The notes under the pieces were generated by a model that did no database searches, was not told the DNA's origin, and worked only from the letters and a program-made list of their open reading frames with translations. Shown piece by piece: positions 27,331-38,608 of a DNA stretch of 64,000 nucleotides. The stretch comes from Nepenthes gracilis (taxonomy: Eukaryota > Streptophyta > Magnoliopsida > Caryophyllales > Nepenthaceae). The position numbers and the translations under genes are program-made. The DNA is taken from positions 27,634,068 to 27,698,067 of the forward strand of contig BSYO01000002.1 in the NCBI GenBank assembly GCA_033239525.1. Reading direction: 5' to 3'. Position 1 is the stretch's first letter, and the number at the start of each line of letters is the position of its first letter.

Positions 27331-29806
27331 TGTAATATATCAGATTTTCGTTCGAATTAATTTAATATCAATTGTGATTTTGGGTAATTTCGGCGTGACA
27401 AAAATTAAATATTATAAAATTTGAAGGATATTTAGATCGGTTGGGCTGTCGCTCGAGGTGCACCCGTGCTATCACTCGAGTATCGATTAGGATTTTAGAA
27501 AAAAAAGGAAAAAAAAATATAATAAAAAGAAAAAAAATAAAAGGAAAAACAGAGGCAATGTCGGGGAGAGAGAAAAAGAAGAGAGAGAGGGAGATCGGCG
27601 CGGGGCCATCGCTGCCGCCGTTGCTGGAGGTCCCAATGCTGAGAATGGAAGCCGGCGAAGCCCTCTCTATGATGTTACCTTCCATTTTGTGCTCCGGTTT
27701 ACGAAGAGGGAGAAATCGCAAACCAAAGCAAACGGCTGCCATCTGTTTGCCGTCATTGCCGAAGAAATTTGGTGAAATTGAGGCAAGTAAATCCTTCCAA
27801 TCTCTTTATGAATGTTGATTTTGGAATTGCATGTAGTGATTTTTGGAGAAATCGGTTGAATCAGAGAAAATGGGTGAAAGAGGCACGGTGGAGAGAGGAG
27901 GCCGTCGATGGCAGCATCCGCAGCCGTTGCCATCGCCTGGTGATGCCGCCGTGGTCTCTGTGTCACCCATGCTAGAGCTGCCGTCAGTAAAGGCGAACGT
28001 GAAGAGAGAGAGGCAGAGGCGTGCGAAGTAAGAAGAGAAAGGGAGGAGAGAGACAGGACGCACACCGATAGAGAGAGAAGCGTCCGATTCGGGTGTTTCG
28101 GGACATCATTTCTTCAGATTTGTGGAGTATGAGGTTAAGACAAGTATCTGTAATCCATTTTTTTAGTTTGATTTAATATCTGATATGTCTTGGACATTGT
28201 TTAGAATTTTTAATAACATGCATGTATTTTATATACCCGATCTATTTAATCTGGACATACATGTATGATTTATTAGTTGATTTGGATGTTTTTGAATTGG
28301 GTTTTATGATTTTGGAGGGATTACTATTTTTCTGGAAGCCTGAAAAATTTATTAGATACTGTATATTTTTATATCAATATATTTATATGAAAATGAATAT
28401 GAAATTTGCATAGGTCATGCAATCACATGCATGTGCCAAATTGTGATCACTACATTTGGACTATTAGATATTCTGGCCAGCTTTCGACAAGGGGATTTAA
28501 TTGAAAATCTTTCCGTCGGCAGGAAAGATTTAGAGCAGTGACGCTTCCCATTTGGATGATTTGATTTGACATTATAATATAATTGGACGTTGTAATATAT
28601 TTGACAAATTTGAGGATTGCACCCAAAATCGCGAGTAGTAAAATATAGTGAGCAACCTTATCTATGGGTACAGAGTACATAAGTGACTATACATGCTGGC
28701 CTAATTTGTATTTGATTTGGTCTAAGGCAACCGGGATTATACGTAACCTTTACTCAATCTAGTTTTTAAATAATCAGAACTCAAATTTGATGCATGATAT
28801 GTATTTCTGTATTGATTTGTATTGGATTTTGATTTGGATTTTGGACTTAGATTTGAGATTCGTCGATTTTGCCTGCAGATGGGCTTTGGTATGTTTCATA
28901 CAAATGATTTTAACTATATGTTTTGATTCGGACCTGATATTGTTTTAGTTTCTGCGCACACTATTTAATCATCTGGCTACGGATTCCACTCCGGATCATG
29001 AGCTCATTGGGCCTTGGACTTAGACTTGGACTGGGATTGAACATTGGCTTCTTGAAATCGGTCCGGATCTCTTCTGTTTTGTGTGTATATATATATATGT
29101 CCTAATGAGGATTATTTTCTAATCTAAACATTTATTTTAGATTTGGATATTTGATTTAAGTATGAGATTACCATTAAATTTTGGATCTTGGATTTCTATT
29201 GAAGTTATTTTATTGGCGATTTGAAATTATTTTATCATTTGATCAGATATTTATTCATTTGACCTCACATCTGATTCATTAGATTCCTTTTATTTTAATA
29301 TGATACTTGCTAAGCATTATACTCATATTTTCTATTTTGTCCCTTTAGAGTAGAGGATTGAGTCGTATTACAAGAGCAGGAACAAGTTTTGGCGCGGCAT
29401 CACATTTTCTGGTGAGTTTTATATTTATTTAAATAAATAGTATTGGTCGTATTTGATTTATAAATGGATTTTTTTGGACTGTTTTTGACGGTTGGAGTCG
29501 ATCGCATGTGGGCCTTTGGATTGCGTATGGAGATTTCTTGGGTTGATTTTTTCTTATATGGATGTATTGCTGTTATTATTTGGTCTTTTCCTTATGACTG
29601 TTTGGCATAGGTTATGATTATTTTATTCTGACAGTTGTTTGATGAAATCTTGTGTGAATTTTTTAATTTGTTAGGTCCTACATATTTAGCTTGTCACATT
29701 TGATTTTTTAGGACTTGGCATGATTTATTGAATTTATTTAGAATTTAAAAATTTAAAAATTATAATTAATTATTTAAATTAACTTGCTTGTTCTGAATTC
29801 ATGACA
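27331..29806 (+). mobile_element. Solo LTR (gypsy-type), 2,476 bp, inserted in Copia-2
   Basis: Starts TGTAATATATCAG and ends TTCATGACA. It is flanked by a perfect 5-bp duplication AAATT (27326-27330 and 29807-29811). Removing it and one AAATT rejoins the copia-2 coding sequence, which confirms the borders. Inside is a purine-rich tract (27,485-27,600) followed by a GC-rich, CCGCCG-containing stretch (27,600-28,080). No internal retrotransposon region is attached, so it is a solo LTR formed by LTR-LTR recombination. The TGTAATAT-type start resembles the element at 57258. Confidence 0.92.
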
Positions 29807-29811
29807 AAATT

Positions 29812-31620
29812 GATTGTTGTACCCCTCAAGTTCAAATTGGTGTTGAACAATCAATTAATGTAATTTCACAAGCTACTGATATTATTTTAGTAGATCATGA
29901 TATTCAGGATTTGATTGAAATAGTTGAATAATATAATCCTGTTAAAAATATTGATATAACATTAAAAAGATCTACTAAAATAAGAAAATCAGCAATTCTT
30001 AGTGATTATATAGTATATTTATAAGAGTTTAACTATAATATTGAAGTAAAAAATGATCCTGAATCATTTTCACAAATTATGAGTTGTAATGAATCAGAAT
30101 TATGGTACAATACCATGAAGGAATAGATGAATTCTATGAGTTGCAAAGGAGTATGAGATCTTCATGAGTTACCTGAAGAGACGAAAGCTATTAGGTATAA
30201 GTCAGTCTTTAAGAAAAAAAAAGACTCATTAGGCAATATCAAAAGATATAAAGTAAAACTCGTTACTAAAGGATTTACTAAAGAGGAAGGAATTGATTGC
30301 ATAGAGACTTTCTCTCGTGTCCAAAAAAGATTTTCTTCATATAACTTTTGCATTAGTTACTTATTTTAACATGTGATTGTAACTAATGGATGTGAAAACA
30401 AATTTTCAAAATAGTGACCTAAAAGAGGAGGTTTATGTGAAACAATTAGAATGATTCTCCTTTAATAATGTGAGCAATTGGTTTGCAAGTTTAAGAAATC
30501 CATATATAGATTAAAACAAGTTTTCTGTCAATGGTTTTTAAACTTTGATGATATTATCGTTTCATTTGATTTGAAAGAGAATATTTTAGATCAATGTATA
30601 TACCGAAAGGTAAATAGGAGCAAGATTTATTTTCTTATTTTATATATGGACGATATGTTACTTATATCTAATGATAAGAGTTTGTTTCATGGAAAATAAT
30701 TTTTCTCTCATAAATTTGAAATGAAAAATGTAAGTGATGTATCTTATCTCATTGGGATTAGCATTTATCGAAACAGATCACGAGGTATTTTGGGTTTGTC
30801 TCAAGAGACTTATATTAGTAAAATTTTACAGAAATTTTGAATGAAGGATTGTTCATCAAGTGTAGCACCCATTGTGATGGGTGATAGATTTAATTTGAAC
30901 TAATACCTGAAAAATGATTTTAGAGGGGAACAAATGAAAAACATTCCGTATACTTCTACTATTGGAAGCTTAATGTGTGTTCAAATATGTATGAGACCTG
31001 ACATTGCTTTTGCGGTGAAAATATTAGGAAGATTTCAGAGTAATTTAGGTATGGATTATTGGAGAGCTGTTAAGAAAGTAATGAGATATTTTTAAGATAC
31101 CAAGGATCACATACTTATGTGTAGACGGATTGATAATTTGAAAGTATTGGGTTACTTCTATTCGAACTTTATTGAATGTATTGATTTACATAAATCGATA
31201 TAAAGATATATTTTTATATTTGTCGGTTGAGTTGTATTTTGGAGGAGTGTAAAGCAGCTCCTAATTGCTACTTTCACTATGGAGGTCGAGTTCGTTTTTT
31301 TATTTTAAGGCTACAAAGTATGATGTATAGATGAAAAATTTCATATCTGAGCTTAGAGTGGTGAATTTCATCTCAAGACCATTGAAGATATACTGTCAAA
31401 ATTTAATTCTTGACTAAAAATAATAAAAATAGTAGTTAAAATAAATATATTGATATTGAGTTTTTAACCATAAATGAGTGCATTAAAGGAAAAGAAGTTG
31501 CCATTGAGGATATTAATACTGAATTGATGATCGCTGATCCTTTAACGAAAGACATGCCACAATTAATGTTCAAGGATCATGTAATTAGAATGTGATTAAA
31601 TTTCATTATGTAATTTTCAT
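29812..31620 (+). pseudogene. Copia-2 RT and RNase H (right half)
   Basis: The linker and start of RT read SAILSDYIVYL, then NTMKE and VKLVTKGFTKEEGIDCIETF. RT continues with VCKFKKSIYRLKQ and the catalytic region FLILYMDDMLLISND (30,630-30,675; YMDD in place of YVDD), then GLSQETYISKIL. RNase H has TMEVEF near 31,275-31,295 and ends in MIADPLTKDMP near 31,530-31,560. Stops and frameshifts are frequent, so it is an old copy. Confidence 0.88.
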
Positions 31621-31721
31621 TATATGGATAATGATATTTTAATAAAATTTCTATTTGTTGATGATATTTTTTCAAAAATTTTATATACACATTGGTTGAT
31701 TATTTAAAAAAAATTATCAAT

Positions 31722-31952
31722 TGTTAGACCTAGAATAAATATAAGGTTTATTTATTAAATAATATTACTGTATTCGGATAGTGTCTTGATTAATATGATA
31801 CATTATAATATATGAAAAATACTACTCATTCATAGAGAATATATCGCCATAATGCATGTATTTGTTTCTTGAGAAAGAGGATTGATAATTTTTGGTTATT
31901 ATAATAAGTGAAACATGGACCAAGTGAAAGAATATTGGTTATTTAGTTTCCA

Positions 31953-31992
<40 letters not shown>

Positions 31993-32311
31993 TCAACAGA
32001 TAATGGTCCACGTTTTTGTATAACTACCTTGCTTGACTTCTTCCTCGTAATCACCGTGAGACAATTTGATGAAAATGTCTATATATGAGGGTGATACTTA
32101 GTTTGGGTCTCAAAATCTAACACTCTATTTGTACACCACTGCTGAGGGGTATTAAGGCTTGAAAGATTCAAACAAATAAAAAATATTGTAAAAATTCGAG
32201 TAATCACAGCGGCTTTAATGGTAGGAGATTAATTTCGATCATTAATTTAATTTTCGTATTTGGTCTTCATGTGACTTTTTTTGAACATAGAAGATCGGCT
32301 TTTGTCTAACA
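31722..32311 (+). repeat. Copia-2 3' LTR
   Basis: 590 bp that starts TGTTAGAC and ends GTCTAACA, perfect 8-bp inverted ends. It follows the end of RNase H by about 100 bases, with an A-rich remnant of the polypurine tract before it. It contains an (AAT)n microsatellite (31953-31991) and a TATATATGAGG motif near 32,085. The next five bases are ATTCA; the matching left duplication is lost with the 5' end. Confidence 0.75.
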
Positions 32312-33053
32312 ATTCAGGATAATTCGACTTTGGACATTTGAACCTTTTGAAATTGTGAAATTTGAACTTTTCGATAATTTTATACAATTTAGATTATTTG
32401 GTATTTATATATGTATTACGAATTTTAGCATATAAAATCACTTGAACGACAAGTTTAGATAAATTGGATTTTGATATGATGTTCAAAATTTACAATCATT
32501 TTATTTGATTTATTTACATGATTTATATAATATATATATATATACTTACTGAACTTTGAGCTTATAATTTGTCTAATTTTTTGACATTTCAGACTAGAAG
32601 ACACTTGGATTACTTGCAAGTTCTTGGACGGAGAAAATTTAAAGATTTTATTTATTATTTTTTACTTGGACATGTATTTGGATTTGTATTGAGAGTAATT
32701 ATGGGATTTGACTAATTTATTTATTTATAGTCTGTATTATTTCGGGGATGCTATCATCAAACAGATAGTTGTACAGTTATAAAAATGTTACGATTTAGAT
32801 GTTTGTTAGACACTTTTCCTTAAAAATAGGTTCATTTTGAGTAGGTTTTATATTGATTATTTGGAGATCGAATATGGTTAGTTTAGTCAAATATTATAAC
32901 TGCTGTCAAACACTATAAATATTGTATTATTTTGGATTTTGGTTTATCAGGTCCGACCTAATATTTAGATTACCTAGGTTTTGTCAATGAAATAAAATTA
33001 TATGAGTTTATTTATCAATTAATTTATTTCGTACTCGTGTCAAGTTTGTGACA
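32312..33053 (+). mobile_element. Tail of another gypsy-type LTR
   Basis: AT-rich sequence ending in GTCAAGTTTGTGACA at 33053, a typical gypsy LTR terminus. It probably belongs to the gypsy copy whose pol lies at 25,508-26,670 and into which Copia-2 inserted. The start of this LTR is not present. Confidence 0.45.
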
Positions 33054-35111
33054 ATTCAAGTTATTAGAGAAATAGTAAAAAGCTCTACATATGACATATG
33101 CTTAACCATAAATAGTTTAGCAAATAATACCTAGAGCAAACGGAAGACATACCTCAATACTGTCCTTCTAATTCATGGCACCAAGGGTTTGACCATTTGG
33201 CATGCAAACAGATGTAGGAGAGGGATCAACCCAAAAGTGGGTCTAAAACAAGCAAACAAATCTATATAGAGGTGCATGACATAAACCAAAATTTTGAGTA
33301 ATTTCAAACTAATAGAAAGGATAATAATAGTTAGACACATTGACACAACAGCTTGCAAAAGGACACCACTGTGTACAGAGAGACTATATTGTGTAGACAG
33401 AGACATTACTATTCTGGGAGGTGTGACTAATAAAATTTATGACTAAGAGGATGAAGACATATTCAAATTATGCTTACATGAAGTTTGCCGCATGTGTTAA
33501 AATATCATTATCGTATTGGTATCTATTGCAAGTATGCCAACTAGTAATGTTTATATTTGGTGATATGTATGTTTATCGGACACCATGAATATAAACAATT
33601 TTTTATATTTATCGCCACATTGAAATGAGTTATTTGCAAGAATTTGATCATTTTTATCATATATTTACATATTTAAAAAAAAATTACTCAATGTTATCAA
33701 AATTCAACTTGATATGCTCCTATGTCCTTGAAAAAATGCCCAGGAAAGCGATATAAAATGTAAATTTAGGTTTTTAAGAAACAAAAAATATTAGCCCATA
33801 AAAAATGCCCAAGAAAGTAACACAACATATAAATTTAGATTTCAAAGAAATAAAAAATATTGGCCCATAAATGTCAGCTAATATATCGATATATAACTAA
33901 TATGACAATACATCATGATAATTTATTGGTATCAGGAAGTATCAGTATCGAAACATTCAGATATTGAATATTGGCCGGTTTATTGATTTATGATTTGGTT
34001 ACTTAGCTCAATTAGTAGGCTGTATGCTGCACCATGTTTGCTAAAAGCTTAGACTTTGCTTACCTGACTAAGATGAATCACTAGGACATACTATGAAATT
34101 CAGCTTCAAAATCTGAAGCAACGGGATGAGTGGTGTTGAAGTGAAACATAAATAAATTTTACAAGCTACATAGAGGGCTAGAAAACACCTAAGGAATACA
34201 TTATCTCTTTTGTTGTCCAGGGAGTTCTTTTTTTTTTATAATGCATCTCACATAAATTAAAATTAGAAAAAGTGAAGCAGGGTGGTTTATGAGATGCTTA
34301 ATGATCATCTAATGCTCACTCACGTAAAAAAAAAGAAAAAAAAAAAAGAAAAAGAAAAGATCATACACCAGATATATAGATTCAATCAGGATATTGGGAC
34401 AACTCAAAAGTAACACCAAAAACAACAAAATGAATGTCATTCAACGAGCAGACTAACACATTAAGAATAAGATAACATTCCATGACCGGTAATATCTTGA
34501 GTTAAGCTCAAATCCTACACAAACGTGGGAATCAAATCAAAAAACACAGGTCATGGCGGAAAGCAAATACATTATGAAAGTATAACCCAATTTATTAGCT
34601 TCATTCGATATTTATCTATGTACTCTTCAACAATAGCACATATTTCGACAAGTGCATACATGTCTATGCCGTCCCCCTCCCCCCAACACAAAATGCAAGC
34701 ATGGACAAGAAAATATTACAATTAACTAGCAACCTGGCTATCAAGAACAGGAATAATGTTAAGTGGTTACCTTTAGAACACCCTTTAGCCATCCAATTTA
34801 ATGTGACATCCAATCTCTCCACCTGTTTTTATGTGGGCACAATGATATAGATAAATAGATTAGATAGGGTATCATGTTGGGTGGCTGAAAGGTTCTCAAA
34901 GATGGCCACATGCTATTTCTCATTCAGAATATTGCAGTAGAAGAACAATGAATCCCAAAACAACAGTAGTAACAGTAATGAGGTTTTACTATGGAGATCA
35001 AGAAAGTAGAGGGCCATACATTTATGATCTAGATACAGCAAACCGTCTTCGTGCCCTAAAATTTGGTTTATCTCGTGGTAGAAACAATAGCTAAAATGAA
35101 CCGAGGCAAAC
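33054..35111. other. Host DNA, likely intron or flank of the SPC25-like gene
   Basis: AT-rich, with no exon I can join to the SPC25-like exons. A 52-base segment at 34771-34822 (- strand) has good acceptor and donor sites but joins out of frame, giving a stop. It holds the tandem repeat described separately. Confidence 0.45.
33733..33870. repeat. Tandem duplication of a 69-bp unit
   Basis: Two adjacent copies (33733-33801, 33802-33870), each starting AAAATGCCCA and ending GCCCATAA, with several substitutions. Confidence 0.85.
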
Positions 35112-35602
35112 CTGCTAGAGCTTTCACCAAACCGTCCTCCACTTCTCGGAATTGAGCTTTAAGTTTCCCTAACTTCACTGCAAGATAAAAAAATTGTAAG
35201 TTTGGTGTTATGAAAAGCAATGACTCATGCAGCAAACCTATCAAGGTAGTACTCTGTCTTGCAAAATGACGCGTAACCATCAGAATTTCAAACCACCAAG
35301 CATACTGTCGAGATCTAATAGGCGTCTTTGCCCCAGATAAACCCGTAAATGCACTCAGAATTATCCAAAACCATAAATTTAAAGGAAACATCCAAAACTC
35401 ACAAAATTAAGATGACAAATGAATGACTTTGACATTAACTTAAACCTTGATAATCAACAGTTTGTTTTGATCTCGTTTTCATAAATTGTAGATACTTCCG
35501 AAAGGAGTTCACAGCGGCATCTACTTTCTGCCGTTGAATCTCAACGTCTCTCTCGCAGACAATTCGCAGCTCCGCCATTTTGTCCCTCGCGGACTGGCCC
35601 AT
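35112..35602 (-). CDS. SPC25: SPC25-like kinetochore protein, first two coding exons (partial)
   Basis: Exon 1 runs from an ATG at 35578 (or the in-frame ATG at 35602) to 35446; exon 2 is 35177-35112. Both have GT-AG borders and a consistent phase (one base carried over). The protein starts MAELRIVCERDVEIQRQK and continues through NSFRKYLQFMKTRSKQTV to KLGKLKAQFREVEDGLVKAL, an alpha-helical, charged sequence. From memory this matches the N-terminus of plant SPC25 homologues, part of the NDC80 complex linking kinetochores to microtubules. The coiled-coil remainder and the globular C-terminal domain were not found. Downstream on this strand lie host AT-rich DNA and two large retrotransposon blocks. 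The gene may therefore be truncated, have long introns with exons I missed, or be a gene fragment. The identity is plausible, not proven. Confidence 0.5.
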
Positions 35603-35803
35603 TCCCGTCTGCTTCTGCTTCTTGTGAGAGAAAGGGGGAGAGAAAAAGGTCGGATAGGATAGAAGTGTGGGAGTGGCAACGGGAGAAAGACGGACAGATA
35701 GAAATACTCCAAAAGAGCTTAGCCCGCCATTTTGGCTTCAAATATCTCTCCCCGTTGCGCTGCCAGATTTGCGAACAGGAAAAGACGGAGAGGGGGTTCC
35801 CGA

Positions 35804-35865
35804 TGGGCCTCATTTCAGAAGTAATTTGGGCATTTATGCCCATGGGCCTGTCTTTCTTCGGCCCA
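35804..35865 (-). promoter_or_regulatory. Site II-like (TGGGCC/GGCCCA) cluster upstream of the SPC25-like gene
   Basis: TGGGCC at 35804-35809 and 35843-35848 and GGCCCA at 35860-35865 lie 200-270 bases upstream of the start. Site II (TGGGCY) elements are known in promoters of plant genes active in dividing cells, which fits a kinetochore gene. AACGG cores, as in mitotic MSA elements, also occur nearby (about 35,680 and 35,755). Confidence 0.45.
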
Positions 35866-35939
35866 ATAAATTGCTCCTGCTAGTGCAAGAGAAAGGATCT
35901 GGGGGGCGTCCTTCTCCTCATCTGAACCGTCGGATATAA

Positions 35940-36694
35940 AATCCGACTGCTCTCACATTTTAAATGGATAATATAACGTGGACCGTTCGATTTTAAATTT
36001 AATCATCCAAAACACGTAACCGTCGGATTTTCAATCAACTTTTATAGCAAAGAATTTATTATTTATTTAGAATATAATAGTCTAAAATACTTAGTTTTGT
36101 AAAAAAATAAACATAATATAATAATTATGGATAAACTTGTTTAAAAGTTACGACTGTCAAATCTAATACCACATCAAGAAGGCAGATAATGATCATAAAA
36201 AACCGATAAAAATCTCACTTTTTAATGAATTCTTATTGAAGCTTGAAAAAGCATAAAATGCTGGTTATCATTGAAAAATAGTAGTTATAAGTGTTAAGCT
36301 TATCTAGTAAAGTTTATGATTAATAATTTATTAAAATGATAAAAATTTATAATCCTATATTATTTTTTATATTTTGTTGGAATAGTTGTTCTTTTAATAT
36401 ATTCAATTTTTAATGAAAATAAGTTTATCTATGTAATTAGTAGATAGCTTTTCTTTATAGGACGTATCATAATTCTGTAAATATATGATATAGTTTATTA
36501 TGAAAAATAAAAATACAGTTTTCTAATTTCAAAATTTAAACTGTAAGGCATGTTTTAACTCCTCCCTTCACTTTTCCTGATTTAAAAAATTCTCATTGCC
36601 CAACAGAAAACTTCCACTCATGTCACATCTGCACAAGCTATTTTGGATAATTCTCACGAAAAAAAAAAATGATAAAAAATTGAAATAATTTTAA
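35940..36694. other. Host intergenic DNA, no gene seen
   Basis: AT-rich stretch between the promoter region of the SPC25-like gene and the left LTR of Tat-1. Nothing recognisable. Confidence 0.5.
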
Positions 36695-37701
36695 TGCGTC
36701 ATAGATCCAAATTTTAAATAAATTCAGGTCAAATCGTTTGTCTAAATCTGGCTTCGTTCACTGAGTATGGATCCTACGCACCATAACTACGAATAAAAGG
36801 TCAGGTGATGGCGAAAGGTTGTCCCACCGAAAACACTCCGATACTCAAGTTAGTAAACAACGTTCAAATTAAAAATGTGAAAGTAAGAATGTAGGGAAAT
36901 GCAGGGAGTATTTATGATGGAAGAGTGCTCTCGTTGAGAAAGACTTTGGAGGCTCGTGAGAAGTGTTGGTTCTAAGCACCGAGTTCATCGGGAATGTAAT
37001 GGCAGAGAGAGAGAGAGCGCGTCTGTATTCTGCGTGTGAGCTTTGCAAAAGAGAGCTTTTTCGAGAGTTTGTTGGGCGAGTTTAAGCGTTTGTGGGCCAA
37101 TGAGAGCATGCATTGGAGTGAAGATTTCATAGTCTTTTATATGCGCTGCTTTGGGCCGCCTTTCTTGCGAAGAAGGGTTTGATTACCGCACTCTACTGGG
37201 AGCCTTTTCTGGTGTGGAGCTTTTATGTAGTAGCGGTTGCTAAATTAATTGTTTTTCTTCTGTGTCCTAGAACCGTTAGGGTTTTCGGTAAATAGGAAAG
37301 ATTCTGACGCCTTTTTCTAGGGATGCACGTTAAATTTCCTGATTACCATTACAATGGAGATTGCCTTCTATAAAGAGCGCGAAATCAGAAGAGAAGACTG
37401 TTGCTGGTCAAGGACGATCGTGTGGGCCAAACTGGGCTTGGCCCACTTGAGGCCTGTCCTTTATACGATTGACTGGTCATACTTCCGGTCAATAAAAATG
37501 TTGACCGTCTTACATGATTCCGGTCAATGGAAGTGTTGACCGTCTTGGGCCCAAGTGGGCTATCCTGTACTTGGGCTTCGTCTGACTAATTGGCCTTTTG
37601 ACTAGTTAACGGTTGGCGTTGACCGTCCAGTAGCTTATGGACCGTTGTGTATTTGGGTCGTTCTTCTTTCTTGGGCCATCCCATTACTGGCGTACCAATT
37701 A
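36695..37701 (-). repeat. Tat-1 3' LTR
   Basis: About 1,007 bp that aligns throughout with 46634-47649. Shared parts include the GGCAGAGAGAGAG run, AGAACCGTTAGGGTTTTCGG and the GTTGACCGTC motifs near the right end. The terminal dinucleotide has mutated: on the - strand the LTR begins TAATTGG instead of TGATGGG. Confidence 0.85.
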
Positions 37702-37716
37702 CTAGCCCCCCATGTT
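37702..37716 (-). other. Tat-1 polypurine tract
   Basis: Reads AACATGGGGGGCTAG on the - strand, directly before the 3' LTR. The same motif (ATGGGGGCTAG) precedes the LTR of Tat-2 at 55046. Confidence 0.7.
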
Positions 37717-37875
37717 GGAGGTCTAGGACCCCGACCTCCAGCATGTTCGAAATGGGTCGTGAGTGGTTGGGATACCTGCTTGAGGTGGCCTGGTAAGAAA
37801 ACAGGGGAAGACTTTTGGTCTGTTAATCGCGTTGCGCGCAGTAGCTGATCATACCATAATGATTGGAAAAACTGG

Positions 37876-38299
37876 CTTGGAGGGTTGTTGACTGGATTTG
37901 AGAACCATCTAGGCTAAAATCCAAAAGCGTTCACTAGATTTATTGACCATCTAGGCAAAGTTCGGAGAAGTGTTGATCGGATTCATTGACCGTCTAGGTC
38001 AAAATTCGGAGAACTTCTGAAATATTAACCGGATTCATTGACCGTCTAAGCCAAAATCGGGAGAACTGCTAAAGAAAATGTTGACCGGATTCATTGATCG
38101 TCCAGGCCAAAATTCGAAAAACTGCTGAAGGAAGTGTTGATCGGATTCGTTGACCGTTTAGGCAAAAATCCATAGAACTGCTGAATGAAGTGTTGACCGA
38201 ATTCGTGGACCGTTTAGACCAAAATTCGAAAAACTACTGAAGGAAGTGTTGACTGGATTCGTTGACCGTCTAGACAAAAATCCAGAGAACTTCTAAGGA
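37876..38299. repeat. Minisatellite 1 in Tat-1 (about 8 units of 42-57 bp)
   Basis: Consensus unit: GTTGACCGGATTCGTTGACC, then GTCTAGGCCAAAATTCG, then an AGAACTGCTGAAGGAAGT-like end. The units on the right are more regular and about 56 bp long. The core GAAGTGTTGACCG is also present in the LTR of the same element near 37,527-37,542. Confidence 0.9.
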
Positions 38300-38608
38300 G
38301 GTGGGAGTTGAAATGACGCACCATCATGCCGCCGGCCTGTCAGTTAAAAAGTTGGCTACGTGTCCGCATGCAATGAATTTGTGATACCGGTAATTAATGC
38401 GCCAGAGCATCTGATTTGATTGCTCCGTTTCAGAATGCAACACGTGTTAGTAATGATAGGCGTACGATTACGAGACGACTCCTCTTCCCCGTTATTCACA
38501 CTCCTTTAAGTGGTCCATCCATTACTTTTTAAACTTTCCATACTTTCAACTTTTCTTCCTGAAAATTTTTGTAAGTGTTATACTACATTCCTTATTGCTT
38601 CCATTCCC

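Noticed and set aside
24900..28700. Similar short proteins at 24,876-25,058 (+) and 28,450-28,680 (-), suggesting a gene pair
   Set aside because: The similarity is at the DNA level and belongs to inverted copies of one LTR family. The frames are incidental.
34771..34822. Possible third exon of the SPC25-like gene on the - strand
   Set aside because: Splice sites look good, but joining to exon 2 gives a stop codon, and the sequence (VERLDVTLNWMAKGCSK in its open frame) does not fit the family.
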